A stretch of 15,133 nt of DNA from assembly GCA_946533615.1 (NCBI GenBank), contig CAMNBY010000299.1:1-15133 (forward strand). The letters run 5' to 3'. The notes beneath the pieces were generated by a model. That model worked only from the letters and a program-made list of their open reading frames with translations, was not told the DNA's origin and made no database searches. Below, in pieces: positions 7,232 through 14,934 of the stretch (positions within the stretch are counted from its first letter, which is position 1; each line of letters begins with the position of its first letter). A program made the position numbers and the translations under genes. This DNA is from an uncultured Clostridia bacterium. GTDB lineage: Bacteria > Bacillota > Clostridia > Oscillospirales > Ruminococcaceae.

Positions 7232-9001
7232 GTGAATGGAAATAAAAATCCGATGAAAAAATTCTTCGGTCTGGCAATGGCAGCTGTCACCGCACTTTCG
7301 ATGACAACCACCGCCTTTGCGGACGAACCCTACAATTCTTATAACTATGATACCTGGGACGACCCCGTTCCGTCCCAGAGCGTCTACAGAGTTGAGGCGA
7401 CCATCACGGGCGCCGAGATGCAGCTCGACAGGCTGAGAGACCGCTCCGACCCGCTCTTCTATGACGAGGAGGCGGCAGTAACCCTCAGCGACGCGGCCGA
7501 TATGTCCTGGGACGACGACAGGAAAGAGCTCTGGATCGCCGATACCAAAAACAACAGGATCATAGTTCTTGACGAGGAGCTGAAGCTCAAGGCAAGATAC
7601 TACACGGTCGAGGGCTCGGGGGTAGACGGATTTGCAGCTCCCGGCGGCATCTTCGTTAATACCAGCCCATCGCTCGGGTGTCAGGTGGCTTATATCGCAG
7701 ACACCGACAACTCGAGGATAGTTAAAGCCAAGGTCAAGAGCGCAACAGAGCTGGAGTTCGTTCAGGACTATACAAAGCCCGACAGCTCGCTCTACACGAT
7801 ACAGACCTTCCTTCCCAAGAAGGTACTGGCCGACGGCGCCGAGAATGTTTACTCGGTAGTAAGCAATATCAGCACAGGCTCGGTGCAGTTCTCGAGAGAC
7901 GGCACCTTCTCCCAGTACTACGGCGCAAACCGTGTACAGGTAACAGCCGCTATCGTTGCACAGCGCCTCTGGAGAGCGATAGCCTCCGAGGATCAGCTGG
8001 AAGGTATGCAGAGAAACGTTCCTGTTGAGTATGCAAACTTTGACATCGACATCGACGGCTTCATCTACACCGTTACCGAGGTCACGACCGATACCGACGC
8101 GGTAAAGAAGCTAAATGCCGCAGGCTATAACATCTGGAACAACGCAGTCGGAAATGAGTACAAGTTCGGCGATCTTGCAGGCGGCCAGTACGACGCCCTT
8201 ACCAAGAAGAGCCACAACACAAGACTTACCGACGTTGACGTCAGCTCCACTAAGCTGATAAACGTGCTCGACTACGAGACAGGCCGTGTGTTCCAGTACG
8301 ACAGCGAGTGCAACCTTATCGCTATCTTCGGAACAAAGACCTCTACCTCGGACCAGAGAGGAAGCCTCTCGAACCCCAACGCGGTAGAGAGCTACGGCGA
8401 CAAGGTGTTCATCCTTGACGGCTCGAAGAACGATATCACAGTATTCGTTGAAACTCAGTTCGGCAAGTATGTTCACGAAGCCTTCGAGCTGTACGATCAG
8501 GGTCTCTATACCGAGGCCAAGAGCAGCTGGGAGGAAGTTATCAAGAGAGACGGCGGCTATACCACGGCTTACATCGGCCTCGGCAAGGCGGCCCTGAAAA
8601 ACGAGGAGTATTCCAAGGCTCTCAAATACTTCAAGACAGCTTACGATCAGGACGACTACGACAAGGCCTTCAAGTACACCAGAGAGGCCTTCCTGAGAGA
8701 GAACTTCACACTGATAGTCATTGTTATCGTACTTCTGATAGTGCTGGTGATCGTAAGAAAGGTAATGAAGCAGAAGGGCATCCGCCTTATCAAGCGCAAG
8801 CCCAAGAGGCTCAACATCGAGGACGGCTTCGGTATCCTCGGTGACGCCGAAAAGAAGGCTGAAAAAGCAGCCGAGGAAGCTGTTGACGAAGCTGAGGAGA
8901 CCGTCGGAGAGGCAGCGGAAGAAGCAGAGGAGGCCGCCGAAGAGGTGAGCGTTTCCGAGCTTGAAGAAGCCGCCGATGACGAAGAGAAGGAGGGAGAATA
9001 A
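7232..9001 (+). CDS. Membrane-anchored beta-propeller (NHL-like) and TPR protein with acidic cytosolic tail
   Basis: The protein has 589 residues. It starts with a signal peptide (likely cleaved after TTTAFA, near residue 30). The first 400 residues look like an NHL/six-bladed propeller: repeats such as DDDRKELWIADTKNNRIIVLD and CQVAYIADTDNSRIVKAKV, plus VFILDGSKNDITVF. TPR-like helices follow (about 411-485, AYIGLGKAALKNEEYSKALKYF). A single transmembrane helix (about 493-511) with basic flank KVMKQKG places propeller and TPR outside and the last ~75 residues inside. That tail is rich in Ala and Glu, probably helical, and contains VSVSELEE (572-579), a motif repeated in the third permease. 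GTG at 7232 is chosen for its AGGTGAT site at 7220; an ATG at 7253 is an alternative. It likely scaffolds the transporter; no enzymatic motif is seen. Confidence 0.82.
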   Translation: MNGNKNPMKKFFGLAMAAVTALSMTTTAFADEPYNSYNYDTWDDPVPSQSVYRVEATITGAEMQLDRLRDRSDPLFYDEEAAVTLSDAADMSWDDDRKELWIADTKNNRIIVLDEELKLKARYYTVEGSGVDGFAAPGGIFVNTSPSLGCQVAYIADTDNSRIVKAKVKSATELEFVQDYTKPDSSLYTIQTFLPKKVLADGAENVYSVVSNISTGSVQFSRDGTFSQYYGANRVQVTAAIVAQRLWRAIASEDQLEGMQRNVPVEYANFDIDIDGFIYTVTEVTTDTDAVKKLNAAGYNIWNNAVGNEYKFGDLAGGQYDALTKKSHNTRLTDVDVSSTKLINVLDYETGRVFQYDSECNLIAIFGTKTSTSDQRGSLSNPNAVESYGDKVFILDGSKNDITVFVETQFGKYVHEAFELYDQGLYTEAKSSWEEVIKRDGGYTTAYIGLGKAALKNEEYSKALKYFKTAYDQDDYDKAFKYTREAFLRENFTLIVIVIVLLIVLVIVRKVMKQKGIRLIKRKPKRLNIEDGFGILGDAEKKAEKAAEEAVDEAEETVGEAAEEAEEAAEEVSVSELEEAADDEEKEGE

Positions 9002-9002
9002 T

Positions 9003-9632
9003 ATGTATGAATTTTCAACACTGGGTTGGATAAAGCATGTTGTTTTCCACCCCGTAGAAGGCTTTGAGGATATGCGCTGGAAAAAGCAGGGCTCGATCAA
9101 GGCCGCACTTGTGATAGTGTTCCTTCTGTTCGTTGCAATGGTAGCAAACAGACAGCTCATGGGCTTCCAGTTCAACACCGCCTATGTAAAGGTGTTCAAT
9201 ATCGTTCCGCTGCTGGTGCAGTCGGTCGTATACTTCTTCACATGGGTAATAGGAAACTGGGCGCTGTGTACGCTGTTCGACGGCGAAGGCACGCTGAAAA
9301 AGATCTGCATCTATTCAGCCTACGCCCTTGTGCCGTACATAGTGTGCGAGTTCATTTCGATACTCATCTCGAACTTCATCGTTCAGGACGAGCGCATCTG
9401 GATGACCTCGGTACACTACCTCGGACTTATCTGGTCCGTAGTGCTGATGATACAGGCAATGAAGGCCGCTCACCAGTACAGCTTCGGCAAAACTATAGTT
9501 TCAATGGTATTCACAGTTGTTGCGATGCTGCTGATCCTGTTCCTGGCGATACTCCTGCTCTCACTTTTCCAGCAGGTTTACGTTTTCGGATACTCGATCT
9601 ACACAGAGATCGCATATCGAATCAGAGGCTAA
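9003..9632 (+). CDS. Yip1-family integral membrane protein
   Basis: This 209-residue protein has about five hydrophobic segments. It begins with a short soluble stretch containing HPVEGFEDMRWKKQGS, the P-x-x-GF pattern found just before the first membrane helix of bacterial Yip1-family proteins. The central segment FDGEGTLKKICIYSAYALVPYIV also fits the family, where a glycine-rich loop is followed by a helix ending in P-Y/W. Bacterial Yip1 proteins have no established enzymatic function. The start is ATG at 9003, one base after the preceding stop, with AAGGAGGG (8989-8996) inside the end of the previous gene; a longer reading beginning at 8961 would use no good ribosome site and add a hydrophilic tail. 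Its position between the propeller protein and the DUF5696 protein suggests a membrane component of the same complex. Confidence 0.83.
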   Translation: MYEFSTLGWIKHVVFHPVEGFEDMRWKKQGSIKAALVIVFLLFVAMVANRQLMGFQFNTAYVKVFNIVPLLVQSVVYFFTWVIGNWALCTLFDGEGTLKKICIYSAYALVPYIVCEFISILISNFIVQDERIWMTSVHYLGLIWSVVLMIQAMKAAHQYSFGKTIVSMVFTVVAMLLILFLAILLLSLFQQVYVFGYSIYTEIAYRIRG

Positions 9633-9651
9633 AGGAAACGGTGGTGTAAAA

Positions 9652-12036
9652 ATGCATAGCAAAAAGTATAAAAAAATATTAGTATTTGCGTTGGTGCTTA
9701 CAATGCTGGTGCCTCTGGGTTCGATGTCCGCTTATTCCTCTGAGGATGCGGATACAGCTGCTGCGGCCGACTCCGCCGAAGAAACGGCAGACGGCGCCGA
9801 GGAAGATGATGACGACAAGGGCAGCAAGAAGGAAAAGGAAATGCCCGAGCCGATAACCGACAAGCAGGCCGTCGAGGCCGAGACCTGCGAGGAGTACGGC
9901 TCCAACGACAGGTTCGTGCTTTACGGAGACCAGGAGAACGACAGGATCTGTATCTACGACAAGAACGCGGATTACTACCTCTGGACATCGCCTATCAATG
10001 TTGAGGCCGACAAGACTCTCATCGACGACTCGATGATGAAGACCGCAAAGCGCAAGCAGATCGGTTCCAGCGCCGCCATTAAGGTCGGCGAGCTGGAGAA
10101 GAGGACAGAGTCCCCTGCGCCTATCTATTCAACCAAGGCAAGATCTGTAAGGTTCGCCAAGGAAAAGAACGGCATCAAGGTCACCTATGACTATTCCTCC
10201 AACGGAGTCAAGCTGGTCGTTCACTATCAGCTCGAGGCCGACTGCCTGTACGTTTACTGCGACACCGAAGAGATCACGGAGAAGAATACCTCGAACGTTG
10301 ACGGCAAGGTGCTCACAAAGCTTCAGCTCTGCCCCGCATTCGGCGCTGTTCCGAAGTATGACGCCGAGGGCAACGAGAACGAGGGCTATATGATAGTCCC
10401 CGACGGCAGCGGCGCAGTTATCAACTACAACAACGGCAAGGGCAGCTATCCCGAATATTCTCAGCTGGTATACGGCAGAGACTACACGGCGGTGCCCCTT
10501 AACGCTCCCCGTGTCACCGAGCAGGCCTACCTGCCCGTTATGGCATCGGTAAACGGAAACAGAGGCTTCGTTGCCATCGTTACCGACGGCGACACCAATG
10601 TTTACGCCAAGGCAAAGACCAGCTTACAGGATAAGCAGGTGTACAACAACATCTACTTCGAGTTCGAGACCCGCAGCATGGACTCCTTCTTCATGTCGGG
10701 CGACAACTCGAACAAGATAACCGTGTTCGAGAAGAACGGCATCAAGACCCCGCGCTTCGGCATCAGGTATTACCCCATGGCTCAGAACGAGGACATCAAC
10801 TACGCTGACTGCGCAGAGGTGTACAGAAACTACCTGATAAACGCAAAGGGCCTTACCAAGAAGACAGAGGCCAACACGAACAATATGTATGTTGACTTCT
10901 TCGGCGGCGTTATGAAGCAGACCTCGATCCTCGGCCTGCCCTTCAACCTCAAGACCGAGATCACAGGCTTTGAGCAGGCGGGAGAGATCGTTTCAAAGCT
11001 TCAGGACATGGGCGTCGGCGACACGATCGTAAACTACAACGACTGGACAAACAACTCCATCAAGCAGAAGGTGTCCACTAAGGCCAAGGCCTCGGGCACT
11101 CTGGGCGGAAACGGAGATTTCAAGGACTTCGTTGACAAGAGCGGCGTTGAGGTCTTCCCGTCCATGAACAACTTTACGATGAAGAGCGGAAGCTGGGGCT
11201 TCTCGACCTTCAACAATACCGCGATAAGAATATCCAACGCTTATTCAAGACAGTCCGAGTACAGCCCCGCCTACGGCGTTGCCGTAGCAGGCGTTTCACC
11301 CGCGCTGATAGCTCCCAACAGCTACGTAAAGATATTCGACCAGATGATCGAGAGCTACAAGGACAAGGATCTTTCAAGGATCGCCTTCGGCGACTTGTCC
11401 ACAAAGCTTGTAAGCGACTTCTCCAAGAAGAACGCATCATCAAGATATGACACAGCCAACACGATAGCGGACGGCTTCAGAAAGGCTGACGAAGAGGTAG
11501 GAGATGTTCTCTGCGCAGGCGCGAATGCTTACGTTATCCCCTACGCTTCACAGATCACCGATGTTCCTGTTTACTCAAGCGGCTTCAACATCACCGATCT
11601 TGACATTCCCTTCTATCAGATGGTGCTGCACGGCTATGTTCCTTATTCGACCAAGGGCATCAACCAGAGCTCGAACACCAGCGAGACCTTCATGAAGGCG
11701 CTGGCAGCAGGCTCGGCTATCCACTACGACTTCATCTACGAGGACGCTTCCGTTCTCAAGGATACTGATTACGACGACCTCTATTACACCAACTATGAAG
11801 GCTGGATAGACATCGCCGTTGAACAGTACAAGGTTGCAGACAAGGTGCTCAAGGGCGTAAGCGATATGACGATCAGCAGCTACAAGGTAAGCGAGGACGG
11901 CAGCGTTATCACCACCACCTATTCAAAGGACGGCAAGGACGTTGTGGTCGAGATCGACAAGAATGCGCTTACCGCTAAGGTGGATGGACAGACCATTGAC
12001 CTTGCAAACGCTTTGGAAGGAGGTGCTGAAGGCTGA
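9652..12036 (+). CDS. Large secreted DUF5696-type protein, possibly glycoside-hydrolase-like
   Basis: The 794-residue protein has a clear signal peptide (h-region ILVFALVLTMLVPLG, cleavage near 26-29) and no other membrane helix, so it should be extracellular. An acidic low-complexity stretch (about 30-66) separates signal and body. The N-terminal half (about 70-390) is beta-rich with YMIVPDGSGAVINYNNGKG and SQLVYGRDY. The second half (about 405-760) alternates strand and helix as a TIM barrel would: FEQAGEIVSKLQDMGVGDT, NYNDWTNN (461-468), IAFGDLST (577-584) and PFYQMVLHGYVPYSTKG. From memory this matches DUF5696, a family of unknown function often located beside sugar transporter genes. Acidic residues D464 and D581 sit where barrel active sites tend to lie, but catalysis is unproven. 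The gene overlaps the next by one base (TGATG). It may process or bind the glycan that is imported. Confidence 0.78.
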   Translation: MHSKKYKKILVFALVLTMLVPLGSMSAYSSEDADTAAAADSAEETADGAEEDDDDKGSKKEKEMPEPITDKQAVEAETCEEYGSNDRFVLYGDQENDRICIYDKNADYYLWTSPINVEADKTLIDDSMMKTAKRKQIGSSAAIKVGELEKRTESPAPIYSTKARSVRFAKEKNGIKVTYDYSSNGVKLVVHYQLEADCLYVYCDTEEITEKNTSNVDGKVLTKLQLCPAFGAVPKYDAEGNENEGYMIVPDGSGAVINYNNGKGSYPEYSQLVYGRDYTAVPLNAPRVTEQAYLPVMASVNGNRGFVAIVTDGDTNVYAKAKTSLQDKQVYNNIYFEFETRSMDSFFMSGDNSNKITVFEKNGIKTPRFGIRYYPMAQNEDINYADCAEVYRNYLINAKGLTKKTEANTNNMYVDFFGGVMKQTSILGLPFNLKTEITGFEQAGEIVSKLQDMGVGDTIVNYNDWTNNSIKQKVSTKAKASGTLGGNGDFKDFVDKSGVEVFPSMNNFTMKSGSWGFSTFNNTAIRISNAYSRQSEYSPAYGVAVAGVSPALIAPNSYVKIFDQMIESYKDKDLSRIAFGDLSTKLVSDFSKKNASSRYDTANTIADGFRKADEEVGDVLCAGANAYVIPYASQITDVPVYSSGFNITDLDIPFYQMVLHGYVPYSTKGINQSSNTSETFMKALAAGSAIHYDFIYEDASVLKDTDYDDLYYTNYEGWIDIAVEQYKVADKVLKGVSDMTISSYKVSEDGSVITTTYSKDGKDVVVEIDKNALTAKVDGQTIDLANALEGGAEG

Positions 12037-13190
12037 TGAATGAACTCGAAATGGAGCGCAGTGAGCTCGAGCAGGAGCTTGACGACACTGCACAGGACGT
12101 GACCGAGGAGATATCCGAGATCGGGGAGGCCGCCGAAGAGACGGCTGCCGAGGCCGAGGATACCGCCGAGGAGGCTTTCGATAACGCCGAAGGCACCGCT
12201 GAAGAGGCGGCAGACGCTGCCGAAGAGATCAGCGTTTCGGAAATAGAAGAGATCGCCGAGCCTGTTGCCGTGAACCGCGGCAGCCAGAAGAAGCCGAAGC
12301 TCTCCTATGAAAAAAAGAAAGGCCTTTACGGCTATGGCTTTATAGCCCTCTGGATCATCGGTACTCTGTACTTCTTCATCTATCCTCTGATCGTATCCTT
12401 CATCTACTCTCTGCACGACACAAAGGTAACAGAAGGCGGAATGGAGCTCAACAACCGCGGCTTCCACAACTATGTGAACGCCTTCCGTCAGGACCAGGAT
12501 TACTCGAAGGCACTTGTTGAAACGCTTTCGAGCACCGCCCTCAAGACCCCTCTGATCCTTGTATTCTCGATCTTCATCGCAGTAATACTGAACCAGAAGT
12601 TCAGGGGCAGGACCTTTGCAAGAGCAGTATTCTTCCTCCCCGTTATCATCGCAACGGGACCTGTTATCGACATCATCAACGGTAACATGAGCACAGGCGG
12701 TTACGCAGGCGGCTCCGAGCAGTTCTCGACAATGTTCGAGACGAACCTCGTTGACCAGCTGCTGAACTTCCTTGGCATCTACAACATAAGTGACACGCTG
12801 ACAGAGACCCTTAACACGCTGACATCGGACATCTTCAATCTGGTGTGGAACTCGGGTATCCAGATCCTGCTGTTCCTCTCGGCATTGCAGGGCATACCGT
12901 TCTCGGCTAAGGAGGCCGCCCAGATGGAAGGCGCCACGGCTTGGGAATATTTCTGGAAGATCACTATCCCCTACATCAGCCCGCAGATACTTACGAGCCT
13001 CGTATATACCATCGTTGACTCGTTCGTTGACCCCGGCAACCAGGTAATGGAGATAGTTCTTAACAAGGCAAAGAGCTGGAACCACGGCTACTCCGCGGCG
13101 ATGGCTTGGGCTTACTTCCTGATAATCGCTGTAGTTCTTGCTATTGTTGTGGCGATAATCAACAAGTTTGTTTACTATGAAGTAGAGTAA
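12036..13190 (+). CDS. Sugar ABC transporter permease, MalF type, with long acidic N-terminal extension (pair 2)
   Basis: This protein has 384 residues. The first ~80 are dominated by Glu, Ala and Asp and lack hydrophobic segments, an unusual extension for this family; they contain ISVSEIEE (65-72). A basic patch KKPKLSYEKKKG precedes the first membrane helix (about 98-125). Some six transmembrane segments follow, with a larger extracytoplasmic loop around 210-265. The EAA loop that docks the ATPase is EAAQMEGAT at 293-301, continuing into WEYFWKITIPYISPQ. Translation starts at ATG 12036, sharing its A with the previous stop; GGAAGGAGGT (12015-12024) lies about 11 bases upstream. The extension should be cytosolic. 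It resembles the tail of the propeller protein, so both may bind the same partner. Confidence 0.9.
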   Translation: MNELEMERSELEQELDDTAQDVTEEISEIGEAAEETAAEAEDTAEEAFDNAEGTAEEAADAAEEISVSEIEEIAEPVAVNRGSQKKPKLSYEKKKGLYGYGFIALWIIGTLYFFIYPLIVSFIYSLHDTKVTEGGMELNNRGFHNYVNAFRQDQDYSKALVETLSSTALKTPLILVFSIFIAVILNQKFRGRTFARAVFFLPVIIATGPVIDIINGNMSTGGYAGGSEQFSTMFETNLVDQLLNFLGIYNISDTLTETLNTLTSDIFNLVWNSGIQILLFLSALQGIPFSAKEAAQMEGATAWEYFWKITIPYISPQILTSLVYTIVDSFVDPGNQVMEIVLNKAKSWNHGYSAAMAWAYFLIIAVVLAIVVAIINKFVYYEVE

Positions 13191-13202
13191 GGGGGGATAA
13201 TA

Positions 13203-14234
13203 GTGGCAACCAAAAAAGAAGAAAAACAGTTTGAAAAAGAGCGAAAGGCCGCTATTAAGGCCCGCAAGAAGAGAATGAAGGAGGAAGGCCTTGAAAAATA
13301 CCTTACTCCCGAACAGATCAGATATAACCGCAACAAGGCGATAATCGGTGCGGTTTGGCCTGTGTTCAGGTTTCTGATACTCTTCGGACTCTGCTTTATC
13401 ATCCTTTACCCGCTGATCTTTATGATCTCGACAGCGTTCAGACCCAACGAGCAGATGAACGACCCGTCCGTAGTTTGGCTCCCCAAGAGCCTTACGATGG
13501 AGAACGTTAATCAGGTTTGGAAAACGATGAAATTCGAGAACACCCTGCTCACGACCCTCAAGTACAACATCATTTCTTCGGTGCTCCAGGTCGTTACCTG
13601 CGCGGTAACAGGCTATGGCTTTGCAAGATTTAAGTTCAAGGGCAAGAGCATCCTGTTCGCCATCGTTGTTCTGATGATAATCGTTCCTCCGCAGATCATT
13701 ACTATCCCGCTGTTCATGCAGTTCAGAAACTTCGGTATCCCCGGAGTATGGACTACAAGCCTTATCGACACCGGCTGGACAATGTATCTGCCCGCGCTGT
13801 TCGCTAACGGACTCCGCGCAGGTCTGTTCATCTTCATCTTCCGCCAGTTCTTCCGCGGACTGCCGAAGGAGCTCGAGGACGCCGCCTATCTTGACGGCTG
13901 CGGACCTCTCAAGACCTTCCTGATCGTTATGTGTCCTAACGCCAAGACTTCGTTCCTGACAGTTTTCCTGTTCTCCATCGTTTGGTACTGGAACGACTTC
14001 TATGTGGCAAGCTCGTTCTTCACCAGCGCCGACACCATCGCGCTGTCCCTGAAGAACCTCGATGCTGCGCTCATTCAGGATCTCTTCCGCGGTCAGGCGC
14101 CTTCCGTTCGCCAGCTTATCGTTTGGCTCGAGGCAGGCTGTATACTTTCGATCACTCCGCTGCTGGTAATGTATATCTTCCTGCAAAGGTACTTCATCGA
14201 AGGTATCGAGCGTTCGGGTATCACAGGTATGTGA
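13203..14234 (+). CDS. Sugar ABC transporter permease, MalG type, with basic N-terminus (pair 2)
   Basis: The 343-residue permease starts with about 45 Lys/Glu/Arg-rich residues, net strongly basic and probably helical (for example KAAIKARKKRMKEEG), before the first membrane helix at about 52-75. Around six transmembrane segments follow. The EAA loop appears as DAAYLDGCG (226-234), with Asp instead of the usual first Glu, and then PLKTFLIVMCPNAKTSFL. The end, RYFIEGIERSGITGM, is typical for MalG-like subunits. The start is GTG at 13203 with GGGGGG (13191-13196) six bases before it, 12 bp after the preceding gene. It should pair with the acidic-tailed permease to form a second channel. It is the last gene of the operon; a strong terminator follows. 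Confidence 0.92.
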   Translation: MATKKEEKQFEKERKAAIKARKKRMKEEGLEKYLTPEQIRYNRNKAIIGAVWPVFRFLILFGLCFIILYPLIFMISTAFRPNEQMNDPSVVWLPKSLTMENVNQVWKTMKFENTLLTTLKYNIISSVLQVVTCAVTGYGFARFKFKGKSILFAIVVLMIIVPPQIITIPLFMQFRNFGIPGVWTTSLIDTGWTMYLPALFANGLRAGLFIFIFRQFFRGLPKELEDAAYLDGCGPLKTFLIVMCPNAKTSFLTVFLFSIVWYWNDFYVASSFFTSADTIALSLKNLDAALIQDLFRGQAPSVRQLIVWLEAGCILSITPLLVMYIFLQRYFIEGIERSGITGM

Positions 14235-14261
14235 TCGACGGCGCAAGCCAAAACACATCAA

Positions 14262-14290
14262 AAAAAGCCCACGGTCTCCGTGGGCTTTTT
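14262..14290 (+). terminator. Intrinsic terminator of the transporter operon
   Basis: AAAAAGCCCACGG (14262-14274) and CCGTGGGCTTTTT (14278-14290) form a perfect 13-bp stem with a three-base loop, ending in a T-run. It begins 27 bp after the last permease stop. Because the left arm begins with an A-run, it can also stop transcription coming from the opposite strand, which suits its position between two convergent genes. Confidence 0.93.
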
Positions 14291-14323
14291 ATATTGCGGG
14301 AATGCCTGACGCTGCGGCAAATA

Positions 14324-14355
14324 AAAACGCCTGCTCTTGCGGGCAGGCATTTTTT
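14324..14355 (-). terminator. Intrinsic terminator of the flavodoxin gene
   Basis: GCCTGC (14329-14334) and GCAGGC (14343-14348) form a 6-bp GC-rich stem with an 8-base loop. Read on the - strand it lies just after the flavodoxin stop codon and is followed by GTTTTTAT; on the + strand it is followed by ATTTTTT. It is therefore likely bidirectional and backs up the operon terminator. Confidence 0.8.
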
Positions 14356-14369
14356 CGTTATGGTCTTGC

Positions 14370-14792
14370 TTATGCAAGAGCTGCGCCAAGAGCCTTGCAG
14401 GCCGCCTTTGCATCGTCGTCGGGCTCGAGGTTAGCCTTTACAGGCTCCGCTGCCATTACAACGCCTGCCGAAGCTGCGTCCTCAGCCCAGAGCCTGAGCC
14501 ACTCGCCGTCGCCCCAGTCGTAGGAACCGAAAAGACCTATCTTCTTGCCGCTGAGACTGCCCTTGACTGCGTCCCACATCGGCTGTACCTCGCCGTCTTC
14601 AAGCTCCTCGGCGCCCATTGCAGGGCAGCCGAAAGCGATGGCATCGTAATTTGCAACATCGTCTGCGGTGAACTCGCCTGCGGTCTTGAGCTCGACCTCG
14701 GCGCCCGCTGCCTTTGCGCCCTCGGCTACCTCGTTGGCCATTGCCTCTGTGTTGCCCGTTGCGCTCCAGTAAACTACTGCTATCTTGCTCAT
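14370..14792 (-). CDS. Flavodoxin, short-chain
   Basis: This 140-residue protein fits the short-chain flavodoxin family, small FMN proteins that shuttle low-potential electrons in the cytoplasm. The phosphate-binding loop is SATGNT (10-15) right after the first strand (KIAVVYW), and the second FMN contact region is LFGSYDWGDGEW. AMGAEELED corresponds to the 60s loop. The length is normal. The start is the ATG at 14792-14790 because AAAGGA lies just upstream and the FMN loop sits at the usual distance; a longer frame to 14903 would run through the promoter. It is transcribed toward the transporter operon and is probably unrelated to it. In anaerobes such proteins often replace ferredoxin when iron is scarce, but the sequence does not show an iron-responsive site I can name. 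Confidence 0.94.
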   Translation of the reverse strand: MSKIAVVYWSATGNTEAMANEVAEGAKAAGAEVELKTAGEFTADDVANYDAIAFGCPAMGAEELEDGEVQPMWDAVKGSLSGKKIGLFGSYDWGDGEWLRLWAEDAASAGVVMAAEPVKANLEPDDDAKAACKALGAALA

Positions 14793-14840
14793 AATATCAT
14801 CCTTTCTGTTAGCCTGTGCTAACCCGTCGCTTGTAATTAT

Positions 14841-14858
14841 GGGTGCCATGCAGCACCC
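14841..14858 (-). promoter_or_regulatory. Inverted repeat in the flavodoxin 5' leader
   Basis: GGGTGC (14841-14846) and GCACCC (14853-14858) are inverted around a six-base centre. The element starts a few bases downstream of the predicted transcription start of the flavodoxin gene. It may be an operator or an RNA hairpin at the 5' end of the transcript. No specific regulator is recognised. Confidence 0.4.
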
Positions 14859-14868
14859 ACGCAAAGAT

Positions 14869-14897
14869 ATTATACCCCATAACGCCAATATTATCCA
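14869..14897 (-). promoter_or_regulatory. Predicted promoter of the flavodoxin gene
   Basis: On the - strand a perfect TATAAT (14874-14869) lies 17 bp downstream of TGGATA (14897-14892), a 4/6 match to TTGACA. Transcription would start near 14862, giving a leader of about 70 nt. The weak -35 suggests help from an activator. Confidence 0.65.
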
Positions 14898-14934
14898 CTC
14901 CAAAACGAAAGCGCAGCGCTCCGTTCGGGCAGAT

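Noticed and set aside
8961..9002. An earlier start for the Yip1 gene
   Set aside because: It would overlap the acidic tail of the preceding gene and lacks a ribosome site, while ATG at 9003 follows AAGGAGGG at ideal spacing.
8111..9178. A 355-codon - strand frame opposite the propeller and Yip1 genes
   Set aside because: It spans two real + strand genes with good ribosome sites; its composition mirrors their codons and it has no family features.
11919..14261. A 780-codon open frame on the - strand
   Set aside because: It lies opposite three well-supported + strand genes (end of the DUF5696-type gene and both permeases) and crosses their boundaries. Its translation has no recognisable domain and is the kind of long antisense frame produced by biased codon use.
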